64,000 nucleotides of DNA. Source: an uncultured Bacilli bacterium (GTDB lineage: Bacteria > Bacillota_I > Bacilli_A > RF39 > UBA660). Positions 35,421 to 43,451 of the stretch are shown here, piece after piece. Below the pieces are notes generated by a model. The model had not been told where the DNA came from, made no database searches, and saw nothing but the letters and a program-made list of their open reading frames with translations. The DNA lies in NCBI GenBank assembly GCA_934162445.1, contig CAKPIT010000001.1, positions 124,001-188,000 of the forward strand, given 5' to 3'. The first letter of the stretch is position 1; each line of letters starts with the position of its first letter. The position numbers were made by a program, and so were the translations under genes.

Positions 35421-37614
35421 TTTCTAACTCCTCCTTTGATAATTGACTCTCAGCAATTTCTCGATACACCTTACAAGTTTTAAGTAACTCTTGATGATTA
35501 CCAACTCCTACTACTTTCCCTTCATCTAAAACGACAATCTGATCAGCCTTCAAAATTGTATTAATTCGTTGTGCTACAATAAAAATTGTGGCATCTTTAG
35601 TATAATTATGTAACGCTTTTCGTAGTAAATAATCCGTTTTATAATCAAGAGCCGAAAAACTATCATCAAAAATATAAATCTCCGGATCCTTAGCAATCGC
35701 TCTTGCAATAGAAATTCTTTGTTTTTGACCACCACTAACATTACTACCACCTTGACTAATTGGCGTTTTATAGCCTTCTTTTTTAGCCAAAATAAACTCT
35801 TCAGCCTGTGCTATTCTACTAGCCGTAATCATTTTTTCATCACTCATATTTTCATCACTGAATTTAATATTAGATTCAATAGTTCCCTTAAAAAGAATCC
35901 CTTTTTGTGGTACATAACCAATCTTATCATGTAAATCTTTTAATCTAACATCCCGAACATTAACCCCATCAATTAAAACTTCACCACTACTAACATCATA
36001 AAGTCTTGGAATCAAATTAATAAGCGTACTCTTACCACTACCCGTACTACCAATAAAAGCCGTCGTTGTTCCCTTTGAAGCCTTAAAACTAATATCCGTT
36101 AATACATTTTCATCACTATCAGGATACTTAAAGGAAACGTTTTTAAACTCAACTTCCCCTTTAATTCGGTTACTAAACTCTTTAGGTTTCTCTATTTCGT
36201 TAATACTAAGTGGCATTTCCAAAACTTCCATAATTCTATTAGCCGATACATTAGCCCTTGGTAACATAATTGAAAACATAGAAATCATCAAGAAAGCCAT
36301 AATTATTTGCATTGCATATTGAATAAAAGCCAGCATATCTCCAACCTGTAACAAGCCATCATTAATAGCATAACTACCCTTCCAAATAATCAAAACACAA
36401 ATACCATTCATAATAAGCATCATTAAAGGCATCATCAAATTCATCGTTCTATTAACAAAAAGATTTGTCCTTTTTAAATCACTATTTGCCTTATTAAATC
36501 TTTTCTCTTCATATTTTTGATTAGAAAAAGCTCTAATAACAGGAATACCAGTAATAATTTCTCTTGTTACTTGATTTAACCTATCTATAAGCTTTTGCAC
36601 CTTCTTAAATTTAGGCATTGCAATCATAAATAAGGTAAAGATAACACTAAGTACACAAATAATACCAAGCCAAATAATATAAGTCATACTAGGAGCCGTC
36701 TTAAGAACCTTTGACACTGCCCCAATCGCAATAATTGGCGCATAAATAAATAATCTAAGGGTCATAATAATCATCATCTGTACCTGCTGAATATCATTAG
36801 TACTTCTAGTAATCAATGATGATATTCCCATATTTTTATATTCACTAATACCAAACGATAATGCTTTACTAAAGACCTTTTCCCTTACTTTTTTAGATAA
36901 CCCAGAACCAATTCTTGCCCCTAATAACACTGTAATAACAGTAGCAAGTAAAGACACAAACGAAAGTCCTAACATCTTTAAACCAGTTACCGTAATATAA
37001 TTAGTCTGTAACTTATCAGTATCAAGTCCCACCATCTTATATTCACTCTTAATAGCATAACTAGCACTTTGACTAATAATACTATCTGGCATTTCCCTAC
37101 CAATTTTGTCATCAATAAGTCCTAATTTATCTTGCGGTAACATTTTAATAATATCAATTATTTGTATATTACTATTACTATTACTAAACCCTAATTGTTC
37201 TTTAATATTGTTTTGAATAGCCACTGATTGTTTTTCTTTACTAGTTAACATATAATCAACCACAATAGCCTTTTCCAAAGTCTCATTTGCCTTATCACTT
37301 TTACTAACATAAATATCTTCAGCATCTAAGGCCTTATAGTCATACTCTTTACTACCCTTTTTTACAAGCTTATAATTAGCCAAAATCTTTTCCTTATCAC
37401 TTGAAGATGTAAATAAAAGCACTTCATCCATCTTGCTTTTCCTAATTACCTTAGGATTAATCTCACTAATTCCTCCTTGTTGTACTCCAATATTAATAAT
37501 ATTAGAAGTATACTGTGGAATCGTTAAATCACAATTAGCCTGAACAATTAATAGTAAAATCACTAAAAGTATCGCTAAAATATTGTCTTTTAAATATTTA
37601 AATATCTTTATCAT
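35413..37614 (-). CDS. ABC exporter subunit with degenerate ATP site
   Basis: A 733-residue half-transporter, long because of an outside insertion (about residues 35-195) between helices 1 and 2. Walker A is GSTGSGKST and the signature VSGGQKQR is intact, but the Walker B Glu is Asp (IYIFDDSFSALD) and the H-loop His is Gln (VAQRINT). This asymmetry is typical of one subunit of heterodimeric exporters. RBS AAAGGAG precedes the ATG, which overlaps tetR by 17 bases. Confidence 0.88.
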   Translation of the reverse strand: MIKIFKYLKDNILAILLVILLLIVQANCDLTIPQYTSNIINIGVQQGGISEINPKVIRKSKMDEVLLFTSSSDKEKILANYKLVKKGSKEYDYKALDAEDIYVSKSDKANETLEKAIVVDYMLTSKEKQSVAIQNNIKEQLGFSNSNSNIQIIDIIKMLPQDKLGLIDDKIGREMPDSIISQSASYAIKSEYKMVGLDTDKLQTNYITVTGLKMLGLSFVSLLATVITVLLGARIGSGLSKKVREKVFSKALSFGISEYKNMGISSLITRSTNDIQQVQMMIIMTLRLFIYAPIIAIGAVSKVLKTAPSMTYIIWLGIICVLSVIFTLFMIAMPKFKKVQKLIDRLNQVTREIITGIPVIRAFSNQKYEEKRFNKANSDLKRTNLFVNRTMNLMMPLMMLIMNGICVLIIWKGSYAINDGLLQVGDMLAFIQYAMQIIMAFLMISMFSIMLPRANVSANRIMEVLEMPLSINEIEKPKEFSNRIKGEVEFKNVSFKYPDSDENVLTDISFKASKGTTTAFIGSTGSGKSTLINLIPRLYDVSSGEVLIDGVNVRDVRLKDLHDKIGYVPQKGILFKGTIESNIKFSDENMSDEKMITASRIAQAEEFILAKKEGYKTPISQGGSNVSGGQKQRISIARAIAKDPEIYIFDDSFSALDYKTDYLLRKALHNYTKDATIFIVAQRINTILKADQIVVLDEGKVVGVGNHQELLKTCKVYREIAESQLSKEELENA

Positions 37615-38215
37615 TTTTATCTCCTTTCAAACTACCCCTATAAAAAAGTTTTAACTCTTCCCGGTAATTATCAATTATATCACAATTATATCCATCCTTT
37701 AAAAGTTTAATTAAATTAACAATCAAAATATGCATACTAATAGTAAAAAGCAAATCAAGATGTTTTAATGCTAAAGAATTAAATTGTGATAAATCAATAT
37801 TTTCCTTAATCATTTGGAAAGAAATCTTTTTCTTAAATAAAAAGCCCCCTTCATGTTCTTCTAATAAAGTTATATTCTCAAGACTTTTCACAAAGAATTC
37901 CCTATGATCTTTTACAATCAAATAAAACTTATCAATAACATAATAAAACATTAAAAATAAAGAATTATGATAATCATTCAAAGTATCATTAATAGCCTTA
38001 ATAAATTCTTTTTGATATTTATCTAGTAAGTAAAAGTACAAATCATTTTTATTTTCAAAATACATATAAAAACTACCTCTAGAAATACCCGCTTCTTTAA
38101 TAATTCTATTAATTGATACTTCATTATAATTAACTCTTGAAAATTCTTTAATTGCTATATCAAGTAACTTTTGACGTTTAACATCATCAAGTCGTAAAAA
38201 TGTTTCACTAGCCAT
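37598..38215 (-). CDS. TetR family transcriptional repressor of the ABC exporter
   Basis: A 205-residue TetR regulator: HTH at about 10-55 (LLDIAIKEFSRVNYNEVSIN, ISRGSFYMYFENKNDLYFYL), with a divergent helical ligand-binding domain. It is the first gene of the exporter operon, overlapping the first ABC gene by 17 bases. A palindrome TGACA-ACC-TGTCA lies between the -35 and -10 just upstream, so it probably represses itself and the exporter until a ligand binds. Confidence 0.88.
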   Translation of the reverse strand: MASETFLRLDDVKRQKLLDIAIKEFSRVNYNEVSINRIIKEAGISRGSFYMYFENKNDLYFYLLDKYQKEFIKAINDTLNDYHNSLFLMFYYVIDKFYLIVKDHREFFVKSLENITLLEEHEGGFLFKKKISFQMIKENIDLSQFNSLALKHLDLLFTISMHILIVNLIKLLKDGYNCDIIDNYREELKLFYRGSLKGDKNDKDI

Positions 38216-38254
38216 GTCACATATTCCTTTCCCGTATCATCAAGACACTATACC

Positions 38255-38284
38255 ATTATATGTGACAACCTGTCATATTGTCAA
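38255..38284 (-). promoter_or_regulatory. Promoter of the tetR-ABC operon with overlapping TetR operator
   Basis: Minus strand: TTGACA (38279-38284), 18 bases, TATAAT (38255-38260). The palindrome TGACAGGTTGTCA (38263-38275) sits in the spacer, where a bound repressor would block RNA polymerase. Confidence 0.75.
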
Positions 38285-38285
38285 C

Positions 38286-38473
38286 AAAAAAAAGTCCAGA
38301 AAATCGAAGGACCTACGATAAAACCTATACTTATGTACAGGTGGGTGTATATAGCCTGCCCTAAGGATCCCTAGTAAGACTAGGTATTCAACAAAGACAA
38401 AACAATCATCAATACTCCCGTATCGTTATTTTAGTCGGTTTTATACTAAGCTATCCACTCGTATTTTCTAGAC
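38286..38473 (-). ncRNA. Structured ~188-nt independent RNA, 6S-class candidate
   Basis: No ORF occupies this stretch. Minus-strand transcript begins GTCTAGAAAAT and ends ATTTTCTGGAC followed by eight T; these ends form 11 perfect pairs. Further pairing: ATAAAACC/GGTTTTAT inside the stem, then CGATAC-GGGA-GTATTG, CCTAGT-CTT-ACTAGG and GCAGG..CCTGT hairpins. A consensus promoter (-35 38504-38509, -10 38480-38485) starts it and the closing stem plus U run ends it. Length and own promoter suggest 6S RNA, but the branched middle is unlike a plain rod, so the family is not settled. Confidence 0.6.
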
Positions 38474-38479
38474 ATTTTT

Positions 38480-38509
38480 ATTATATCACATTAAAACTTA
38501 TTTATTCAA
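38480..38509 (-). promoter_or_regulatory. Promoter of the structured RNA
   Basis: Minus strand TTGAAT (38504-38509), 18 bases, TATAAT (38480-38485); the RNA would start near 38473, six to seven bases after the -10. It lies right after the murC stop. Confidence 0.75.
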
Positions 38510-38513
38510 CTTT

Positions 38514-39812
38514 TTAAAGTTCTTTTTTAAAATTTTCAATCAAATGACTAACCGTTGCACATCCCATAAAAGCAACCACCCCATCTTTATCCTTTAAAAG
38601 TTTAGAAACAGTATCTTCATCCACAAGTTCACTATTAGGAATCATTGCAATAATATCTTCTGATTTAATAGCTGGATAATCATTTGGATTCTCTCTGTCA
38701 CACTTAATTGGTGTTAAATAAACCTTATCCGCCGTCATTAAAGCATCCGCAAATTCTCTTTTAAAAAATGAGGTTCTAGAATAAGTATTAGGTCTAAAAA
38801 CAACCGTTAACTTTTTATCAGGATACTTTTGTCTAATCGCTTGTAAAGTAACTTTAATCTCCGTTGGATGATGCGCATAATCATCAACAATAATAGTATC
38901 TTTAACTACATCTTCAGCAAATCTTCTAGGAGCATTCTTAAAAGACTTAAACAATTCTTTAATTGTTAAAATATCAAGACCATTCATCATTGCAATAATA
39001 ACACTACCACAAGCATTATAAACCATATGTTCCCCATATAATGGAATATAAAAATCACTAATAAACTCATCATCATGATAAATTTCAAAACTGGATCCAT
39101 CTTCCGTTAATTTTATATTTTTAATAACATAATCATTATTATTATCTTTACCATAAAAAATAGCCTTATTATGAAAATTAATTCTTCTAATATTTTCATC
39201 ATCACCATTAGCCACTACAATAGAAGCTTTATTAGCAAAAATTTCAAAAGTATTAATCATATCATCAATATCTTTATAAATCTCGGTATGTTCAAGTTCA
39301 ATACAAGTAATTAGAGCAACTTTTGGATGAAAAGCTAGAAAATGACGATTAAATTCATCAGATTCAATTACCAAAAGACGATTTTTTAAATCAACATGTC
39401 CTTTACCATCACCAATAAAATAATTACATCCTACCGTCTTTTCTAACAAATGTCTAAGAATTGATGTCGTTGTTGTCTTACCATGTGTCCCACAAACTGA
39501 AATAGTATCAAATTTTTTTGTAATACTTCCCAAAACTTCATTATAAGGAACAATTTTAAGACCTAACTCTTTTACCCTTTTAATCTCCTTATGATCATCA
39601 CTAAACGCTTTAGAACAAGTAACAATTGTATCTTTATCTAATTCATGATTACCATCATAAAAAATATTTATACCTCGCCTCTTTAAACCTTCTTCAGTAA
39701 ACTTATAGTCCTTCGCATCATCATAGCCACATACCTCATTACCCATATCATACAACATACAAGCAAGTGTAGACATTCCTGTTCCCTTAATACCTATACA
39801 ATAATATTTCAT
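38514..39812 (-). CDS. murC: UDP-N-acetylmuramate-L-alanine ligase
   Basis: A 432-residue Mur ligase. GIKGTGMSTLACML starts the UDP-MurNAc domain, CGTHGKTTTTSIL is the ATP loop, and VDDYAHHPTEI marks MurC. It adds L-Ala to UDP-MurNAc in peptidoglycan synthesis. The ATG at 39812 follows GAAGTGAG; the GTG at 39821 is not needed. It has its own near-consensus promoter and is followed closely by the structured RNA's promoter. Confidence 0.92.
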   Translation of the reverse strand: MKYYCIGIKGTGMSTLACMLYDMGNEVCGYDDAKDYKFTEEGLKRRGINIFYDGNHELDKDTIVTCSKAFSDDHKEIKRVKELGLKIVPYNEVLGSITKKFDTISVCGTHGKTTTTSILRHLLEKTVGCNYFIGDGKGHVDLKNRLLVIESDEFNRHFLAFHPKVALITCIELEHTEIYKDIDDMINTFEIFANKASIVVANGDDENIRRINFHNKAIFYGKDNNNDYVIKNIKLTEDGSSFEIYHDDEFISDFYIPLYGEHMVYNACGSVIIAMMNGLDILTIKELFKSFKNAPRRFAEDVVKDTIIVDDYAHHPTEIKVTLQAIRQKYPDKKLTVVFRPNTYSRTSFFKREFADALMTADKVYLTPIKCDRENPNDYPAIKSEDIIAMIPNSELVDEDTVSKLLKDKDGVVAFMGCATVSHLIENFKKEL

Positions 39813-39837
39813 CAAACTCACTTCTTTCTTTATCCCT

Positions 39838-39866
39838 ATTATAACTTATATTACCTAAAGTTTCAA
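39838..39866 (-). promoter_or_regulatory. Sigma-A promoter of murC
   Basis: Minus strand TTGAAA (39861-39866), 17 bases, TATAAT (39838-39843), about 25 bases before the murC start. Confidence 0.75.
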
Positions 39867-39880
39867 TTATGCTATTATAC

Positions 39881-39909
39881 TTTACACTTTTTTCCAAATA
39901 GTGTATGAT
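39881..39909 (+). promoter_or_regulatory. Sigma-A promoter of the radical SAM gene
   Basis: TTTACA (39881-39886), 17 bases, TATGAT (39904-39909), about 18 bases before the start codon; divergent from the murC promoter. Confidence 0.7.
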
Positions 39910-39926
39910 ATCTGAAGGTGAAAATT

Positions 39927-40814
39927 ATGTATCAAAATTGTCATTTATGTCCACGGAACTGTTCCATAAATCGAAATAAAGAAAAAGGAATATGTCAAAA
40001 TACTTCCAAAGTCAAAGTTGCTAGAAGTGCCCTTTATTTTTATGAAGAACCATCCATTTCTGGCTTTAATGGTAGCGGTGCCATTTTCTTTAGTGGTTGT
40101 AACTTAAAATGTTGCTATTGTCAGAATAAAGAAATCTCCTTAAATAACTTTGGAAAAGAAATTACTATCGAAAGATTAAGTGATTTAATGTTAGACTTAC
40201 AAGAAAAGAAAGCTCATAACATTAATCTAGTAACTCCTACTCATTTTATACCAAGTATCATTGAAGCTATCAAAATAGCAAGAAAAAAAGGCCTTCATAT
40301 CCCGATTGTCTATAACACCAGTGGCTATGAAAGCGTTAAAAGTTTAAAACTATTAGAAGCCTACATCGATATTTATCTAACCGACTTTAGATACTTTAAT
40401 AATACCCTTGCCGAAAACTTATCAAAATGTTCTAACTACGTCGAAATTGTCAAAGAAGCTCTAAAAGAAATGTATCGTCAAACCGGTAAAAATGAATTCG
40501 ATGAAAACGGTCTAATGACCAAAGGAATTATTGTTCGTTGCCTAATTTTACCTACTAAAAGCTATGATACTAAAAGAGTTATTTCCTACCTACATCAAAC
40601 CTATCATGATAATATCTATTTAAGTATTATGAATCAGTATACTAAAATAGAAGAAAATACTACCTATAAATTTCTCAATAAAAAAGTTAGTAACAAAGAA
40701 TATCAAAGCGTCCTAGAATACGCTCTAAATATAGGAGTTACTAACGCATACATTCAAGAAGATAATACTGCCAGTAAAAAATATATTCCTGATTTTGATT
40801 TAACAGGCCTTTAA
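39927..40814 (+). CDS. Radical SAM protein of the PflA-like COG1313 group
   Basis: A 295-residue enzyme. An N-terminal Cys motif CHLCPRNCSINR precedes the radical SAM cluster CNLKCCYC near residue 60; LVTPTHFIPSIIEAI and IYLTDFRYF follow. COG1313 proteins resemble pyruvate formate-lyase activases but their targets are mostly unknown. The start is the ATG at 39927 behind GAAGGTG. It is convergent with queH, overlapping it by 15 bases at the 3' ends. Confidence 0.8.
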   Translation: MYQNCHLCPRNCSINRNKEKGICQNTSKVKVARSALYFYEEPSISGFNGSGAIFFSGCNLKCCYCQNKEISLNNFGKEITIERLSDLMLDLQEKKAHNINLVTPTHFIPSIIEAIKIARKKGLHIPIVYNTSGYESVKSLKLLEAYIDIYLTDFRYFNNTLAENLSKCSNYVEIVKEALKEMYRQTGKNEFDENGLMTKGIIVRCLILPTKSYDTKRVISYLHQTYHDNIYLSIMNQYTKIEENTTYKFLNKKVSNKEYQSVLEYALNIGVTNAYIQEDNTASKKYIPDFDLTGL

Positions 40815-41417
40815 TTTTTTCTTATCACTTTCTATTTTAGAATAAACACAACCACAATAATCTTGACGATAAAGATGATACTTCAAAGATAATTCAATAC
40901 TCTTCTTATACCCATCCTTCTTTTTAAAATCAGAATATAAATATTTAACTTGATACTCATCTTCAAGACTTTTGCCAATTTCATTCAACCATTTACTATT
41001 TTTATAAGGACTAACCGATAATGTTGTCGTAAAATAATCAAAATTATACTTTTTAGCCATCTTAGCCGTTTCCGTTAACCGCATCAAATAACATTTATAA
41101 CATCTAACACTGCCTTCTTTTAAATCTCTTAAAGGATAAGCCATATCAATAAACTTTTCAACATCATAATTACAATCTAATAATTTAATATTATAATTAG
41201 CCATAGAAAGGAACCCTTCAAGTTCTTTTTTTCTTTTTAAATACTCATCATAATCCGTAATATTAGGATTATAAAATAAAATTGTAATATCAAAATACCG
41301 AGCAATCTTTAAAAGTACACTTGACGAACAAGGAGCACAACAAGCATGTAACAAAAGCTTAGGTTTACTCCCCCCAATACTTTTTAATATCTTTTCACAT
41401 TCCAAATTATAATTCAT
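40800..41417 (-). CDS. queH: Epoxyqueuosine reductase QueH
   Basis: A 205-residue QueH (DUF208) protein: LLLHACCAPCSSSVL, ILFYNPNITDYDEYLKRKKE, VRCYKCYLMRL and RQDYCGCVYS carry the conserved Cys pairs that bind an iron-sulfur cluster and metal. It performs the last step of queuosine synthesis in tRNA wobble position. The ATG at 41417 follows GGGTG; an extended TGGTATAAT promoter lies upstream. Overlaps the radical SAM gene tail to tail. Confidence 0.88.
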   Translation of the reverse strand: MNYNLECEKILKSIGGSKPKLLLHACCAPCSSSVLLKIARYFDITILFYNPNITDYDEYLKRKKELEGFLSMANYNIKLLDCNYDVEKFIDMAYPLRDLKEGSVRCYKCYLMRLTETAKMAKKYNFDYFTTTLSVSPYKNSKWLNEIGKSLEDEYQVKYLYSDFKKKDGYKKSIELSLKYHLYRQDYCGCVYSKIESDKKKLKAC

Positions 41418-41504
41418 ACATATCACCCAATTTATTCAAGTATTATACCATAACCACTAGCATATTAATAGCATTCTTCACATATTTTTAATTAGGTGTT
41501 TTAT

Positions 41505-42266
41505 ATGACAAACTTTACTTATGCTTTTATTTTATCTTCAATCGCTGGTATCTCAACTCTCTTAGGACTAATTCCCTTATTATTTAACTTAAAAAACGAA
41601 CAAAAAATTATTACCACTTCCCTTGCCTTTGCTAGTGGCGTTATGATTTTTGTCTCTTTAAATGATTTAATCCCAGAAAGTTTAAAGCTTTTAAAAACCA
41701 TATTCAAGCCCTTCCCCGCTCTTATAATATTGTTAATATTTATAACAACTGGTATCATTATTTCTCTTTTAATTGATAAACTTATCCCTGAATCAAAAGA
41801 AAATATCAAAAACAAAAAACTATACCACATTGGTCTTGTCTCCATGCTTGCTATCATCATGCATAACATTCCCGAAGGAATAGCCACCTTTTTATCATCA
41901 TCAACTAACAAAAGTCTAGGCCTATCTCTTGCCTTTGCCATCAGTCTTCATAATATTCCCGAAGGAATAAGTATTGCTATTCCCATTTATTTTAGTACCA
42001 AAAACAAACTAAAAGCTTTCATTTATACATTAATTTCCAGTCTCTCTGAACCCTTTGGAGCTCTCCTTGCCTTTTTATTTTTAAGAAATATCATGAACAA
42101 TTTTATTATGAGTATCATTTTAGCCCTAATCGCTGGTATCATGCTCTATATTGCCCTTTATGATTTATTAAAAGAATCCATCAAATCTAAAAAATATCAA
42201 TTAACCATCACCTTTTTTATCATTGGCATTCTTTTTATGATTACATCTCACTTTATTTTAAGTTGA
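41505..42266 (+). CDS. ZIP family metal transporter (ZupT-like)
   Basis: A 253-residue protein with eight membrane helices. The two metal-site motifs MHNIPEGIATF and LHNIPEGISIAI are present with the Glu and His ligands, followed by SSLSEPFGALLAF. ZIP proteins import zinc or other divalent metals. The start follows AGGTG. The next gene (yidD) and a ZnuA-like lipoprotein lie downstream, but the latter lacks metal ligands. Confidence 0.88.
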   Translation: MTNFTYAFILSSIAGISTLLGLIPLLFNLKNEQKIITTSLAFASGVMIFVSLNDLIPESLKLLKTIFKPFPALIILLIFITTGIIISLLIDKLIPESKENIKNKKLYHIGLVSMLAIIMHNIPEGIATFLSSSTNKSLGLSLAFAISLHNIPEGISIAIPIYFSTKNKLKAFIYTLISSLSEPFGALLAFLFLRNIMNNFIMSIILALIAGIMLYIALYDLLKESIKSKKYQLTITFFIIGILFMITSHFILS

Positions 42267-42292
42267 TATTAACCTAAATTTATAGTACAATT
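42264..42292 (+). promoter_or_regulatory. Probable promoter of yidD
   Basis: TTGATA (42264-42269), 17 bases, TACAAT (42287-42292). The -35 overlaps the stop codon of the ZIP gene. Confidence 0.6.
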
Positions 42293-42309
42293 AATATAGG
42301 TGATAACTT

Positions 42310-42549
42310 ATGAAGAAACTCTTAATTAAGTTAATTCACTTTTATCAAAAATTACCAATTACCACTCATGGGGCATGTCATTTTTATCCTAGTTGTTCAA
42401 ACTATGCGATTGAAGCCATTAATGAATATGGATCTTTTAAAGGCCTTTTTTTAAGTTTTAAAAGAATTCTAAGGTGTCATCCCGGAGCTCGTTTTGGTTA
42501 CGATCCAGTTATTAAAAGTGAGGAGAAAAAGAATGAAAAGAAAAAATAA
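42310..42549 (+). CDS. yidD: Membrane protein insertion efficiency factor YidD
   Basis: A 79-residue protein with IHFYQKLPI, CHFYPSCSNYAIEAI, GLFLSFKRILRCHPG and GYDPV, the YidD signature; the amphipathic N-terminal helix attaches to the membrane. It assists YidC in inserting membrane proteins. Its last 17 bases overlap the start of the next gene, so the two are coupled. Confidence 0.9.
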   Translation: MKKLLIKLIHFYQKLPITTHGACHFYPSCSNYAIEAINEYGSFKGLFLSFKRILRCHPGARFGYDPVIKSEEKKNEKKK

Positions 42550-43420
42550 AAATATTTTTAAAGTCCTAATACTTACCCTAGCTATTATTTTATGTACAAC
42601 CGGTTGTAAACGCGATGATATGGAAAACATTTCAATTATTACTACCAATTATCCCAATGAATATATCATCAATAAGCTATACGGAAAACACGCTAAAATT
42701 GAAAGTATCTATCCCGATGGCGTAAATGTTAATAGCTATAAATTTACAACCAAACAACTTAAAGATTTTGCCAACAAAGACTTATTTATTTATACAGGAC
42801 TAATCAAAAGAGAACGTAATTTAGCAGTTGACCTTCTAGATTACAATAATAATTTAAAAATAATTGATAGTTCTTACGTTTTAGATAATGATTACGAAAT
42901 GACCGAAGTTTGGATTGATCCATCTTTCATGTTAATGATGAGTCAAAATGTTAGAATTGGCTTAAAAGAGTTAATTGAAAATACTTATTTAAAAAATGAA
43001 ATTGATAAAAACTATGAAGAATTAAAAGTAGATATTTCCGAAGTTGATGCTAATATTAGACTAGCCGTTGAAAACGCCAATTACAAAACAATCGTTGCCA
43101 CTGATAACAATTATAAATTCCTAGAAAAATATGGTATTAAAGTTTACATTTTAAATAATAACACCACTGAAAAAGATCTTGTAGAAATCGATGATTTAAT
43201 TGATTCTGGAGACATTACTAAAATATTTACTTATGAAGATGAAAAACCAAATACAAACGTTCAAAATATGATTAATAAATATCCCAACAATTTAAAAACT
43301 ATCAGTTTTAAACACATTGTTGTCCTAACTGATGAACAACGAAAAACTGATACTGATTACATTACCTTAATGAATCAAAACCTTGATGTTCTAAAAGAAG
43401 AACTATATCATAGCAATTAA
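42533..43420 (+). CDS. ZnuA/AdcA-like substrate-binding lipoprotein lacking the usual His ligands
   Basis: A 295-residue lipoprotein: signal peptide with a CTTGC lipobox, then a cluster A-1 (metal) SBP fold. The three expected His ligands look replaced: DPHSY-type motif reads NVNSYK, HVWLDP-type motif reads EVWIDP, and the third helix His position reads TDNNYKF. The start is the ATG at 42533 behind GAGGAG; the longer reading is inside yidD. No ABC permease or ATPase is adjacent. It may bind another ligand or have a non-transport role. Confidence 0.7.
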   Translation: MKRKNKNIFKVLILTLAIILCTTGCKRDDMENISIITTNYPNEYIINKLYGKHAKIESIYPDGVNVNSYKFTTKQLKDFANKDLFIYTGLIKRERNLAVDLLDYNNNLKIIDSSYVLDNDYEMTEVWIDPSFMLMMSQNVRIGLKELIENTYLKNEIDKNYEELKVDISEVDANIRLAVENANYKTIVATDNNYKFLEKYGIKVYILNNNTTEKDLVEIDDLIDSGDITKIFTYEDEKPNTNVQNMINKYPNNLKTISFKHIVVLTDEQRKTDTDYITLMNQNLDVLKEELYHSN

Positions 43421-43422
43421 AA

Positions 43423-43448
43423 ATACCACTCAAAGTGGTACTTTTTTT
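43423..43448. terminator. Terminator between the convergent SBP and rseP genes
   Basis: TACCACT-CAA-AGTGGTA followed by CTTTTTTT on the plus strand; the other strand has a shorter T run, so it may act both ways. Confidence 0.8.
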
Positions 43449-43451
43449 GTC

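Noticed and set aside
38216..38513. A riboswitch controlling tetR
   Set aside because: The structured RNA ends in its own terminator before the tetR -35, and tetR has its own promoter, so it is not a leader of that gene.
41519..41941. 140-codon minus-strand ORF inside the ZIP gene
   Set aside because: The plus strand encodes a clear ZIP transporter with metal-site motifs; the antisense ORF has no such support.
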